NCBI RefSeq assembly: GCF_042665545.1
Contig: NZ_JBHTCM010000010.1
Coordinates: 682,001-746,000, forward strand
DNA: 64,000 nucleotides
From: Rhodocista pekingensis
GTDB lineage: Bacteria > Pseudomonadota > Alphaproteobacteria > Azospirillales > Azospirillaceae
Direction: 5' to 3'
Each line of letters starts with the position of its first letter. Positions within the stretch are counted from its first letter, which is position 1. The position numbers were made by a program, and so were the translations under genes. Of this stretch, positions 42,952-52,019 are shown piece by piece. The notes below the pieces were generated by a model that did no database searches, had not been told where the DNA came from, and saw only the letters and a program-made list of their open reading frames with translations.

Positions 42952-43590
42952 GTGGGATGGGGGGCCTCCCCTCCCGCAGTGGACCTTCCGGCCGTGCATG
43001 CGCCCCGCCCCGCCCGCCCCACGGACCAGCGCCTGCCGCCGGAGACCCACACCGCCGCCCATGTCACCTTCCTGCGACCGGTGACGAATGACAGTGTCTG
43101 CGCCCTGCTGGCGGCCTGCCAGACGCTGATGGGCGAGGGGGTGGAGCACATCCACCTGGGCATCGGCAGCGGCGGCGGCGGCATCGTCGCCGGGCTGGCG
43201 GCGTTCAACCAGCTCCGCGGGCTGCCGCTGCACTTCACCACCTACAATCTGGGCAGCGTGGACAGCGTGGCGATCCTGCCCTTCCTGCTGGGCCGGGAGC
43301 GGGTGGCCGATCCCTGGTCCACCTTCCTGTTCCACGGGGTGAGCTGGGCCTTCGCCGCGAACGGCGAGGTGGCGCCCTCGCAGGTCGCGGACGCGCACGC
43401 CTGTATCGCCAGCCACGAGCGGGTGCTGTCCGGCATCACCGCCGCCTGCACCGGCCTGCCGCTGGAGGATGTCCGGCGGATGCGCGCCGCCTCCACCATC
43501 GTCGGGGCGGAGGAGGCGGTCGCGCTCGGCATCGCCAGCCGGACCGGCGGCTTCACCGTGCCCCGCGGCGGCCGCTGGTGGGTGGTCTGA
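42952..43590 (+). CDS. ClpP/crotonase-like serine protease family protein
   Basis: The 212-residue protein (GTG 42952; GTG 42994 is an alternative start) has a ClpP-like fold: LGIGSGGGGIVAGLAAFNQLR, the probable nucleophile in LGSVDSVAILPFL and the His in TFLFHGVSW, in the order and spacing of ClpP Ser and His. The sequence is distant from true ClpP, and no ClpX/ClpA gene is adjacent. It may be a stand-alone ClpP-like protease. It converges on gpsA with one base between the stops. Confidence 0.72.
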   Translation: MGWGASPPAVDLPAVHAPRPARPTDQRLPPETHTAAHVTFLRPVTNDSVCALLAACQTLMGEGVEHIHLGIGSGGGGIVAGLAAFNQLRGLPLHFTTYNLGSVDSVAILPFLLGRERVADPWSTFLFHGVSWAFAANGEVAPSQVADAHACIASHERVLSGITAACTGLPLEDVRRMRAASTIVGAEEAVALGIASRTGGFTVPRGGRWWVV

Positions 43591-43591
43591 C

Positions 43592-44584
43592 TCAGAACCC
43601 CTCGGTCCTGAACGGGCGGGTCAGCAGCGCCTCGATCACCGAGTCGAGGTCGGCACCGTGGTTCAGGATGGCGTCCACCGCCTGGCAGATGGGCATGTCC
43701 ACGCCGCGCTGCCCGGCCAGTTCCACCACGGCGCGAGCGGTGTAGACGCCCTCCGCCACGCTGCGGCGCTCGCCCAGCACCTCGGCCAGCCGGCGGCCCT
43801 GGCCCAGGGCGGCGCCCAGGCTCATGTTGCGCGACTGCAAGGACGAGCAGGTGAGCGTCAGGTCGCCCAGGCCGGACAGGCCCATCAGCGTCTCCGCCCG
43901 GGCGCCCAGCGCCAGCCCCAGCCGCGCGATCTCCGCCAGCCCGCGGGTGATCAGGGCGGCGCGGGCGTTGTCGCCCAGCCGGCGGCCCTCGACGACGCCG
44001 CAGGCGATGGCCAGCACGTTCTTCACCGCACCGCCGACCTGCGCGCCGACCAGATCGTCCGACAGGTAGGGCCGCAGGCTGCGGCCGCCCAGCGCCTCCA
44101 CCAGGGTGCGGCCGACCGCGGCGTCGGCACAGGCCAGCGTCACCGCGGTGGGCAGCCCGGCCGCCACCTCCGCCGCGAAGGTCGGGCCGGAGAGCACGGC
44201 CAGCGGGTTGTCCGGCAGTTCGGCCTGCGCCGCGTCCGTCATCAGGCAGCCGGTGTCCAGCTCGATGCCCTTGGCGCAGATCACGGCCGGCACGGCGCCG
44301 TCCAGCACCGGCGCCAGGGCGCGGCAGGCGGCGCGCAGATGCTGCGCCGGCGTGACCAGCAGCAGCGCGTCCACCGCCGCGGCCTCCTCCAGGTCGCCGG
44401 TGGCGCGGATCGCCGGGTCCAGCGCCACGCCGGGCAGGAAGGGCCTGTTCTCGTGGTCGGCGTTGACGCCTTCCACCACCTCGGGCTCCCGCGCCCAGAG
44501 CACGACCTCGCGCCCGGCCCGGCCGGCCGCCATGGCCAGCGCCGTGCCCCACGCCCCTGCCCCGATCACTCCGATCCGCTGCAT
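43592..44584 (-). CDS. gpsA: NAD(P)-dependent glycerol-3-phosphate dehydrogenase
   Basis: The 330-residue protein begins MQRIGVIGAGAWGTALAMAA (nucleotide-binding loop), with VICAKGIE, LSGPTFAAEVAAGLPT, the catalytic-lysine segment GGAVKNVLAIACG and LGDNARAALITRGLAE. It reduces dihydroxyacetone phosphate to sn-glycerol 3-phosphate for phospholipid synthesis. AAGGGG is nine bases before ATG 44584 but directly abuts the alternative ATG 44593, so the former is preferred. It lies downstream of tsaD on the same strand (118 bp). Confidence 0.97.
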   Translation of the reverse strand: MQRIGVIGAGAWGTALAMAAGRAGREVVLWAREPEVVEGVNADHENRPFLPGVALDPAIRATGDLEEAAAVDALLLVTPAQHLRAACRALAPVLDGAVPAVICAKGIELDTGCLMTDAAQAELPDNPLAVLSGPTFAAEVAAGLPTAVTLACADAAVGRTLVEALGGRSLRPYLSDDLVGAQVGGAVKNVLAIACGVVEGRRLGDNARAALITRGLAEIARLGLALGARAETLMGLSGLGDLTLTCSSLQSRNMSLGAALGQGRRLAEVLGERRSVAEGVYTARAVVELAGQRGVDMPICQAVDAILNHGADLDSVIEALLTRPFRTEGF

Positions 44585-44702
44585 GCCTCGCATCCCCTTG
44601 CTTCCGGCCCCACGCTTAGCGCGGGGGCCGGGAACGCGCAACGAAGTGCGGCAAGGCGCGCCGCCCGAGCCCCCCTCCCGCGCCGCCCGCGCGCCGGGTG
44701 CG

Positions 44703-45782
44703 CTACGCCTTCGCCCCGGCGAACGGCGCCTTCGCCGCGGTCGGGTCCAGCGGCCAGCGCGGCCGCGGCGCGAAGTCCAGCGGGTCGGTCAGGCCCAGGC
44801 GCAGCCGCTCCACCCCGGCCCAGGCGATCATGGCCGCATTGTCCGTGCAGAGCCCCAGCGGCGGCGCCACGAAGTCCAGCCCGGCGTCGGCCGCCAGCGC
44901 GGACAGGCGGGCCCGCAGATAGCGGTTCGCCGCCACGCCGCCGGCCACCACCAGGGCCCGGCCGTCCGGGTGCAGGGCGCGGAAACGGCCGATGGCTCGG
45001 CCGCAGCGGTCCACCAGACTGTCGCCGACGGCACGGTGGAAGGCGGCGGCGAGATCGGCCACGTCCTCGGGCGCGGGGCTGCCGCCCAGCGTCTCCGCAT
45101 GCCGGCGCACCGCCGTCTTCAGGCCGGAGAAGCTGAAGTCGCAGTCCGGCCGCCCCTTCATCGGCACCGGCAGATCGAACCGGCCGGGATCGCGCGCGGC
45201 CTGCGCCGCCTGCTCCATCAGCGGCCCGCCGGGATAGCCCAGGCCCAGCAGCTTGGCCGACTTGTCGAACGCCTCGCCCACCGCGTCGTCGATGGTGGTG
45301 CCCAGCCGGCGGTAGCGCCCCACCCCCTCCACCGCCAGCAACTGGCAGTGCCCGCCGCTGACCAGCAGCAGCAGATAGGGGAAGGCCACCCCTTCGGTCA
45401 GCCGGGCCGTCAGCGCGTGGCCCTCCAGATGGTTGACGGCGATGAAGGGCAGGCCGCGCACCGCGCAGATGGCCTTGGCCGTCATCACCCCCACCATCAC
45501 CCCGCCGATCAGGCCGGGGCCGGCCGTGGCGGCGACGCCGTCCAGCCCGTCCAGCCCGACGCCCGACTGGTCCAGGGCGCGGCGGACCAGCCCGTCGAGA
45601 TGGTGCAGGTGCGCCCGCGCCGCGATCTCCGGCACGACGCCGCCGTAAGGGGCGTGGTCGTCGAGCTGCGACAGAACGACGCTGGACAGGATGGTGCCGT
45701 CGCCGGCCACGACGGCGGCGGCGGTTTCATCGCAGCTCGTCTCTATACCGAGCACGACGGGGCTTTGCGGAACGGTGATCAT
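44703..45782 (-). CDS. tsaD: tRNA N6-adenosine threonylcarbamoyltransferase
   Basis: The 359-residue ASKHA-fold protein starts MITVPQSPVVLGIETSCDETAAA. The iron-binding His118 and His122 are in NHLEGH, and nucleotide-binding segments LLLLVSGGHCQLL, FDKSAKLLGLGYPGG and VAGGVAANRYLR are present. With TsaB and TsaE it transfers the threonylcarbamoyl group to A37 of ANN-decoding tRNAs. It is divergent from hemC across an 80-bp shared promoter region and upstream of gpsA, a familiar alphaproteobacterial arrangement. Confidence 0.98.
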   Translation of the reverse strand: MITVPQSPVVLGIETSCDETAAAVVAGDGTILSSVVLSQLDDHAPYGGVVPEIAARAHLHHLDGLVRRALDQSGVGLDGLDGVAATAGPGLIGGVMVGVMTAKAICAVRGLPFIAVNHLEGHALTARLTEGVAFPYLLLLVSGGHCQLLAVEGVGRYRRLGTTIDDAVGEAFDKSAKLLGLGYPGGPLMEQAAQAARDPGRFDLPVPMKGRPDCDFSFSGLKTAVRRHAETLGGSPAPEDVADLAAAFHRAVGDSLVDRCGRAIGRFRALHPDGRALVVAGGVAANRYLRARLSALAADAGLDFVAPPLGLCTDNAAMIAWAGVERLRLGLTDPLDFAPRPRWPLDPTAAKAPFAGAKA

Positions 45783-45862
45783 GGCCGCGGAACCTAGTGC
45801 CGCGACACTTCGACGGCAAGGGAGGCTTCCCAGCGGACGCGAACGGCGATATTGAGAGCGCC

Positions 45863-46834
45863 ATGAAACAGCCCCTCCGCATCGGGACGCGCGGCAGCCC
45901 CTTGGCGCTGGCGCAGGCCCACGAGACCCGCCGCCGTTTGGCCGAAGCCCACCCGCATCTGGCCGAGCCGGATGCGATCGAGATCGTGGTCATCAAGACC
46001 ACGGGCGACCGCATCCTGGACCGCACGCTGATGGAAGCGGGGGGCAAGGGCCTGTTCACCAAGGAGATCGAGGAGGCCCTCCAGGCCGAGACGATCGACC
46101 TGGCGGTCCATTCCATGAAGGACGTGCCGACCTGGCGCCAGACCGGGCTCCAGCTCACGGCCATGCTCCCGCGGGAGGACCCGCGCGACGCCTGGTTCTG
46201 CCGCCATGGCTGCGGCCTGGACGAGCTGCCGGCCGGGGCGGTCGTCGGCACCGCCAGCCTGCGCCGTCAGGCCCAGATCCTGGCCCGCCGGCCGGACCTG
46301 AAGGTCGTGCCCTTCCGCGGCAACGTGCAGACCCGCATGACCAAGCTGGCCGAGGGGCAGGTGGACGCCACCCTGCTGGCGCTGGCCGGCCTGCGCCGGC
46401 TGGGGCTGGTCGAGCACATGACCGCGGCGATCGAGACCGACGTGATGCTGCCCGCCGTGGCGCAGGGCGCCATCGGCATCGAGACGCGGGCGGCCGATGA
46501 CGTGACCAACGCCCTGGTCGCGGCGCTGAACCATGCCGAGACGATGACCCGGGTGACGGCCGAGCGCGGCGTGCTGGCCACGCTGGACGGCTCCTGCCGC
46601 ACGCCCATCGCGGCGCTGGCGGAACTGCCGGGCGACGGCAGCCTGACCCTGTCCGCCCTGGTCATCCGGCCGGACGGCCAGGAGTTCTACCGGACCGAGC
46701 GGCGCGGCGATCCGGACGACGCGGAGGCCATGGGCATCGACGCCGGGCAGGAGCTGAAGGCGAAGCTGCCGCCGGACTTCTTCGCGGTGTCGGGCGCCAT
46801 CGAGGGGCCGGCCGGCCCCGGTTCGGCGATCTGA
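45863..46834 (+). CDS. hemC: Porphobilinogen deaminase (hydroxymethylbilane synthase)
   Basis: The 323-residue enzyme starts MKQPLRIGTRGSPLALAQA with GAGAG upstream. GTASLRRQAQIL, RGNVQTRM and AVAQGAIGIE are family motifs; Cys245 in DGSCRTPIA carries the dipyrromethane cofactor. It polymerises four porphobilinogens into hydroxymethylbilane, which the next gene product (HemD) closes to uroporphyrinogen III, feeding haem, bacteriochlorophyll and cobalamin. It leads the hemC-hemD-mitofilin-hemY run. Confidence 0.98.
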   Translation: MKQPLRIGTRGSPLALAQAHETRRRLAEAHPHLAEPDAIEIVVIKTTGDRILDRTLMEAGGKGLFTKEIEEALQAETIDLAVHSMKDVPTWRQTGLQLTAMLPREDPRDAWFCRHGCGLDELPAGAVVGTASLRRQAQILARRPDLKVVPFRGNVQTRMTKLAEGQVDATLLALAGLRRLGLVEHMTAAIETDVMLPAVAQGAIGIETRAADDVTNALVAALNHAETMTRVTAERGVLATLDGSCRTPIAALAELPGDGSLTLSALVIRPDGQEFYRTERRGDPDDAEAMGIDAGQELKAKLPPDFFAVSGAIEGPAGPGSAI

Positions 46835-46848
46835 CAGGGAGACGCGGC

Positions 46849-47571
46849 GTGACCGGAATTCTGGTCACCCGCCCGCAGCCCGAGGCCGACCAGACGGCGG
46901 CCGAGCTGGCCGCGCGCGGTTTCACCACCCTGATCGAGCCGTTGCTGGAGGTGCGCCTGCTGCCCGGCCCCGCGCTGGACCTTGCGGGCGTGCAGGCGCT
47001 GCTGCTGACCAGCATCAACGGGGTGCGCGCAACGCTGGCGCGCACCGACCGGCGCGATCTGCCCGTTCTGGCTGTCGGCCGCCGCACGGGGGACGAGGCC
47101 CGGGCCGCCGGATTCGCCGAGGTGCGCGAGGCGGAGGGCGATGCCGTCCACCTTGCCGCCCTGATCCGGCGGGAGGTCGATCCCGCCGCCGGGCGGCTGC
47201 TGCATGTCAGCGGAGTCGACCTGGCCGCCGATCTGGCCGAGCTGCTGGGACCGGACGGCTACACCGTGGACCGCATCGTCGGCTATGAGGCCGTGGCGGC
47301 GGAGCACCTCTCCCCGGAGGTGGTTTCCGCGCTGCGACAGGCCGACATTAGCATCGCGTTGTTTTTCTCTCCCCGCACTGCACGCACGTTTGTTAGGCTG
47401 GCTACCGCGGCAGGCTTAGCCGACCGGTGTGCCGGCATGTCTGCCTTTTGTCTCAGTCCTGCCGTCGCGTCCGCGGCGGCGGGTTTGCCCTGGCAGGCCG
47501 TACGCGTCGCGGAGCGGCCCGCCGCCGGGGCGCTGCTTGATCTGCTGCCCCCGGCCGGTACGGCTGGCTGA
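46849..47571 (+). CDS. hemD: Uroporphyrinogen-III synthase
   Basis: The 240-residue protein starts at GTG 46849 with AGGGAGA upstream. It has the loosely conserved two-domain HemD fold: VTRPQPEADQTAAELAARG, LLTSINGVRATL, AVGRRTGDEARAAGF, and the conserved Tyr in DRIVGYEAV. It cyclises hydroxymethylbilane with D-ring inversion. It follows hemC by 14 bp, which strengthens the call despite low sequence conservation in this family. Confidence 0.94.
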   Translation: MTGILVTRPQPEADQTAAELAARGFTTLIEPLLEVRLLPGPALDLAGVQALLLTSINGVRATLARTDRRDLPVLAVGRRTGDEARAAGFAEVREAEGDAVHLAALIRREVDPAAGRLLHVSGVDLAADLAELLGPDGYTVDRIVGYEAVAAEHLSPEVVSALRQADISIALFFSPRTARTFVRLATAAGLADRCAGMSAFCLSPAVASAAAGLPWQAVRVAERPAAGALLDLLPPAGTAG

Positions 47572-47631
47572 GACCGCCCCTGCGGGCCCGGCCTGTCGCG
47601 CAAGCCGGACCAGAGCCCGAAGGAAGGACCG

Positions 47632-49524
47632 ATGGCCAGCCCGGCATCCGATCACTACCCCAGCCCGGAAGAGGGTTACGACGCGGCCCGGTCCCGGGCC
47701 ACGGATTCCATCATCGAATGGTTCGGCGGCGTCCGCTCCGCGGCTGCCAAGCTGGGCATCCCCGCCACGATCGTGCAGGGCTGGCGCAAGCGCGGCCAGA
47801 TCCCCGAGTCGCGGCGCGAGGACCTGATGTCCGCCGCCGCGGCCTACGGCATCCCGCTGACGACGGAGGATCTGGACCGGGCTGTCGGCCCGGCGCTGGA
47901 GGAGCCGGCGGACCTCGATCCCCTGGACGGGGAGCCGGGATACGGCGAGTCGGGCTATGGCGAGTCGGGCCGGAGCGGATCGGACTACGGTGCGTCCAGC
48001 TACGCCACCGACGGGACGCGCGACAGCGACGGGTACGGCCGCACCGAGTCGGCGACGGAACCGGAAGCCTCGCCCGTGACCGCCACCCCCTATCCCGAGT
48101 CGCCCCAGCCGGAGGTGCAGCGGGGCGGCGGCGGGTTCGTCAGCACGCTGGCGCTGCTGCTGGCGCTGGGGTCGGCGGGCGTCGTCGGCGCCCAGCTCTA
48201 CCAGCCGGACCTGCTGAAGTACCTGCCGGGCCTGCCTTCCGCGGCGCCGACGGCGGACCCGCTGGCCGAGACGCGGGCGAGCGTCACCGCGCTCCAGGAG
48301 GAGAACAAGGCGCTGCGCCGCCGCATCGAGTCGCTGACGGCCGACCTGCGCGCCGTGGCCGACCGGCCGCCGCCGGCACCCCCGGCGCCGCCGGCCCCGT
48401 CGATCGACCCGGCCAAGGTGGAGGCGCAGTTCGCCGAGCTGCGCGAGCGGGTGCAGATGCTGGTCACCGCCCTGGAGCAGGCGGCCGCGGCCCCGGCCGA
48501 GGGCGGCGGGCTGTCCCAGGCGGCCTTGCAGCCGCTGCGCACGGATGTGGAGACCCTGGCCGGCCGCATCGAGGCGCTGGAGTCGGCCCCGGCCCCCACC
48601 CCCGGCGCCGATCCGGCCGCCGTGGAGGATCTGGCCGGTCGCCTGGAGAAGACGGAAACCGCCCTGGCCGAGGTGCAGGGGGCGCTGGGTGAGGCGCAGG
48701 CGGCCGGCGGCGAGACCGCGGCCCTGCGGGAGCAGGTGGACGCCCTGGCCCGGCAGATCGCCGATCTGTCCGCCGCCGGCGATACCTCCGCCCTGCGCGA
48801 GGAGCTGGAGGCGCTGGGCCAGCAGGTGACCGAGCTGTCGGGCGCGGTGCAGGAACTGGCCGCGAAGCCGGAGCCGACCCTGCCGGAACCGGAACCGCTG
48901 CCGCAGGAACTGGTGGACCTGCCGGGCCGGGTGGACGAGCTGGCGACGACGCTGGCCTCCATCCAGACCCTGGCCTCCGGCGAGGCGGTGAAGGGCGGCG
49001 ACGCCCTGGTGCTGGTCGCCGCGCAGTTGCAGTCCGCGCTGGCCTCGGGCCGCCCCTACGCCCGTGAGCTGGCGACGGCGCGGGCGATCTCGCCCGAGGG
49101 GGCGGGGCTGGACGAGCTGTTCGACACGCTGGAGGCCCGCGCGGCCCAGGGCCTGCCGGCCTTCGCCGCGCTGCACGAATCGTTCCGCCGGCTGGCGCCG
49201 GAGGTCATCCGCGCCGACCGCACCCGCACGGATGCGGACTGGCTGGACCTGACGCTCGGCCGGCTGAATTCGATCATCACCGTCCGCCGCGCCTCCGGCG
49301 ACATCGCCGGCGCCGACGGGGCCTCGATCGTGGCGCGGGCCGAGGAGGCGCTGAACCAGGGCAACCTGACCCTCGCGGTCAAGGAGCTGGACGCGCTGAC
49401 CGGGCCCGCGGCCGCGGCGCTGCAACCCTGGCTGGCCGACGCGCGCAGCCGCGTGGCCGCGGAGAAGGCCGCCCAGGCCCTGACCGACGCGGCCGTCACC
49501 CGGATCGGTGAGGGCGGCCAATGA
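47632..49524 (+). CDS. Mitofilin/COG4223-type membrane protein with N-terminal HTH-like domain
   Basis: The 630-residue protein has a helix-turn-helix-like N-terminus (about 25-78; IIEWFGGVRSAAAKLGI then TIVQGWRKRGQIP), a Gly/Ser/Tyr-rich spacer, one membrane helix (about 168-188), a long coiled-coil periplasmic region (about 215-440) and a C-terminal conserved helical domain. The hemD-x-hemY position and the architecture match alphaproteobacterial mitofilin homologues (Mic60 relatives) that shape intracytoplasmic membranes and aid haem-pathway and outer-membrane links. The DNA-binding-like head in front of the membrane helix is unusual. It overlaps hemY by 4 bp. Confidence 0.88.
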   Translation: MASPASDHYPSPEEGYDAARSRATDSIIEWFGGVRSAAAKLGIPATIVQGWRKRGQIPESRREDLMSAAAAYGIPLTTEDLDRAVGPALEEPADLDPLDGEPGYGESGYGESGRSGSDYGASSYATDGTRDSDGYGRTESATEPEASPVTATPYPESPQPEVQRGGGGFVSTLALLLALGSAGVVGAQLYQPDLLKYLPGLPSAAPTADPLAETRASVTALQEENKALRRRIESLTADLRAVADRPPPAPPAPPAPSIDPAKVEAQFAELRERVQMLVTALEQAAAAPAEGGGLSQAALQPLRTDVETLAGRIEALESAPAPTPGADPAAVEDLAGRLEKTETALAEVQGALGEAQAAGGETAALREQVDALARQIADLSAAGDTSALREELEALGQQVTELSGAVQELAAKPEPTLPEPEPLPQELVDLPGRVDELATTLASIQTLASGEAVKGGDALVLVAAQLQSALASGRPYARELATARAISPEGAGLDELFDTLEARAAQGLPAFAALHESFRRLAPEVIRADRTRTDADWLDLTLGRLNSIITVRRASGDIAGADGASIVARAEEALNQGNLTLAVKELDALTGPAAAALQPWLADARSRVAAEKAAQALTDAAVTRIGEGGQ

Positions 49525-50972
49525 GACGCGCGGTCTTCTTCTTCATCAAGATCGGCCTGCTGATCGCGCTGGCGATCTGGCTGGCGCGCAATCCCGGCAG
49601 CGTCTCCATCCAGTTCCAGGACTGGATGGTGGACATGCCCTTCTGGGCCATGCTGCTGGCGCTGGCGGTGATCATCGTCGCCGCGGTCGTGCTGTACCGG
49701 GTGTTCAGCTTCGTCGTGGGCGGCCCCGCCGCCTTCGCCCGCAGCCGGCAGGCGGCGAAGCGGGAGCGCGGCTACCACGCCCTGACCCAGGGCATGGTGG
49801 CGGTGGCCGCCGGCGACCGTGAGGCCGCCAGCCGCTTCGCCCGCAAGGCCGACACGCTGCTGAACGAGCCGCCGCTGACGCTGCTGCTGTCGGCGCAGGC
49901 GGCCCAGCTCGCCGGCGACGACATGGCGGCGCGCAAGTACTTCCAGTCCATGCTGCAACGCCCGGAGACGGAGTTCCTGGGCCTGCGCGGGCTGCTGACC
50001 CAGGCGCTGAAGGGCGGCGACCGGACGGAGGCGCTGAAGCTGGCCCGCCGCGCCGCGGAGATCCAGCCCAAGGCGCAGTGGCCGGTGCTGGCCCTGATGG
50101 AGCTGGAGGCGAAGGAGGGCCACTGGAAGCAGGCCGAGGAGGCGCTGGACCGCGCCACCGCGACCAAGGCCCTGCCGCAGGAGACCCTGCGCCGCCACCG
50201 CGTCGCCCTGCTGGTGGAGCGCGCCCGCACCGCCGTGGCCGAGGGCCGCAGCAAGGATGCGCTGGCCCTGGCGCAGCGCGCCAACGAGCAGATGCCGTCG
50301 CATGTTCCGGCGGCCGTGCTGGTGGCGACGCTGCGGGCCCAGGCGGGCAACCGCAAGGCCGCCACCCGCGCCATCGAGGAGGCGTGGAAGATCGCCCCGC
50401 ACCCCGAGCTGGCCGAGGCCTGGGGCCGGATCGAAGCGATCTTCCGTCCGGGCATCGACCCGGCCTCGCTGGTCAAGCGCTACGAGGCCCTGGTGGCGCT
50501 GGACCCGCGCGCCGCGGCCGCCTATGTCGCCCTGGGCGAAGCCTGCCTGCGGGCCGACCAGCGGGCGCAGGCGCGCACCCATCTGGAGAAGGCCTGGACC
50601 CTGGCCCCGACGCAGCATGTCTTCCGCCTGCTGACGGAGCTGGCCCGGCACGAGGATGCCGACGGCGAGGCGATGCGGGAGTGGCTGGAGCGCAGCGCCG
50701 GCCTGCACCCCGATCCCGACCCGGTCTGGGTCTGTTCCGCCTGCGGCACGCCGTCCGCCGGCTGGAGCGCGGTGTGCCCGTCCTGCCGCGGCTTCGACAC
50801 GATGGAGTGGCGGGCCGCGAAGCCGGCCCTGCGTCTGGCCGACGCCGCCCCGGCGGCAATCCTGCCCGCCGCCTCCCGCCCCGCCAGCACCGCACCCGCC
50901 AGCACCGCTTCCGGCACCAACGCCGCTGCCACGCCGGACACCCCGGCCGGGGGCTTGGCACAGGAGGGGTGA
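49521..50972 (+). CDS. hemY: HemY-type TPR membrane protein with zinc ribbon
   Basis: The 483-residue protein has two N-terminal membrane helices (about 5-22 and 40-65), the HemY_N domain and TPR-like helical repeats to about 395. A C-terminal zinc ribbon follows (VCSACG from Cys405, then VCPSC), with an Ala/Pro/Thr-rich tail. This is the tetrapeptide-repeat HemY of the hemCDXY operon, not protoporphyrinogen oxidase. Its biochemical role is unsettled, probably coordinating late haem synthesis. Coupled to the mitofilin gene through ATGA. Confidence 0.92.
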   Translation: MRRAVFFFIKIGLLIALAIWLARNPGSVSIQFQDWMVDMPFWAMLLALAVIIVAAVVLYRVFSFVVGGPAAFARSRQAAKRERGYHALTQGMVAVAAGDREAASRFARKADTLLNEPPLTLLLSAQAAQLAGDDMAARKYFQSMLQRPETEFLGLRGLLTQALKGGDRTEALKLARRAAEIQPKAQWPVLALMELEAKEGHWKQAEEALDRATATKALPQETLRRHRVALLVERARTAVAEGRSKDALALAQRANEQMPSHVPAAVLVATLRAQAGNRKAATRAIEEAWKIAPHPELAEAWGRIEAIFRPGIDPASLVKRYEALVALDPRAAAAYVALGEACLRADQRAQARTHLEKAWTLAPTQHVFRLLTELARHEDADGEAMREWLERSAGLHPDPDPVWVCSACGTPSAGWSAVCPSCRGFDTMEWRAAKPALRLADAAPAAILPAASRPASTAPASTASGTNAAATPDTPAGGLAQEG

Positions 50973-50989
50973 GCCGTTAAGCAGGGTCC

Positions 50990-52000
50990 ATGCTTCTGCC
51001 GCTGCCCGCCGGGGCCGAGACCCTGCTGATCCTTCTGCTGGCCCTGCTGCTGGACGCCTTCCTGGGCGACTGGCGGCTTCTGAACCGGTACATCCCCCGC
51101 CCGCGCGCGCTTGCGGCCCGGGCGGGGGACTGGCTGGACCGGCGGCTGAACCGCATCGAGCGGTCCGATGCCACCCGCCGCCTGCGCGGCCTCATCACCG
51201 TCCTTTTCCTGATGCTGGCCGCCCTGGTCGTGGGCACCGCCGTCACGGTGGTGGCCCGGCTGCTGCCCTATGGCTGGATGCTGGAGCTACTGCTGGTGCT
51301 GCGCTGCGTGGCGGTGCGGCAGCCCTGGGTCGGCATGCGCGGCGTGCTGGACGCCCTGTCCGGCCCCGACGCCAGCCTGGAGGCCGGCCGCTCCGCCCTG
51401 GCCGAGATCAGCGACCGCCAGAGCTGGCGTCTGGACCTGCACGGCGTCGTCCGCGCCGCTGCCGAGGCCGGCGCGCGCGATCTGGCCCGGCGGGTGGTGG
51501 CGCCCGCCTTCTGGTACGCGCTGCTGGGCCTGCCGGGGATGCTGGCCTGGACCGTGGCCGATGCACTGTCTGCTGCGATCGGCCACGACACCCCGCGCTA
51601 TGCCGATTTCGGCGCCGCCGCGGCGCGGACGGGCCGGATCATGGGCTGGCTGCCCGCCCGGCTGACGGGGGTCCTGCTGGCGCTGTCCGCGCTGTTCGTG
51701 CCGGGGGCACAGGGGCTGGGCGCCGTGCGCGCCATGCTGTCCACGGCCCCCGGGCACCCCGCACGCGACGACGCCTGGCCCGTGGCCGCCCTGGCCGGGG
51801 CGCTGGACCTGTCGCTGGCCGGACCGCGGCGGGAGGGCGACATGGTGGTGAAGGAGCCCTGGCTGGGCGATGGCCGCGCCCGCGCCCAGCCGGCCGACCT
51901 GCGGCCGGCGCTGGTGCTCTACCATGTCACGGTGATGCTGACGGGCCTGCTGGCCGGGGCCGCGGGTCTGGCCCTGCTGCGCTTCGGGCCCGTCTGGTGA
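50990..52000 (+). CDS. CobD/CbiB-like membrane protein
   Basis: The 336-residue membrane protein matches the CobD/CbiB family in LLDAFLGDWR near the N-terminus and in the segment VVAPAFWYALLGLPGMLAW followed by YADFGAAAAR and LPARLTG. However, the NTLDSM-type motif of true adenosylcobinamide-phosphate synthases reads DALSAAIGH here, so activity is uncertain. Nearby cobC, cobS and cobT support a cobalamin role, attaching the aminopropanol arm to cobyric acid. Some diverged relatives may act elsewhere. It ends inside a perfect hairpin shared with the convergent gene. Confidence 0.72.
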   Translation: MLLPLPAGAETLLILLLALLLDAFLGDWRLLNRYIPRPRALAARAGDWLDRRLNRIERSDATRRLRGLITVLFLMLAALVVGTAVTVVARLLPYGWMLELLLVLRCVAVRQPWVGMRGVLDALSGPDASLEAGRSALAEISDRQSWRLDLHGVVRAAAEAGARDLARRVVAPAFWYALLGLPGMLAWTVADALSAAIGHDTPRYADFGAAAARTGRIMGWLPARLTGVLLALSALFVPGAQGLGAVRAMLSTAPGHPARDDAWPVAALAGALDLSLAGPRREGDMVVKEPWLGDGRARAQPADLRPALVLYHVTVMLTGLLAGAAGLALLRFGPVW

Positions 52001-52008
52001 CGGGCCCG
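51985..52008. terminator. Bidirectional terminator overlapping the cobD-like stop codon
   Basis: CGGGCCCGTC pairs with GACGGGCCCG around TGGT; the stop TGA lies within it. It sits between two convergent genes. Confidence 0.55.
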
Positions 52009-52019
52009 GGCAGCGGCGG

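Noticed and set aside
49521..50972. HemY read as protoporphyrinogen oxidase
   Set aside because: The protein has the HemY_N/TPR architecture of the hemCDXY operon and lacks an FAD-binding Rossmann motif.
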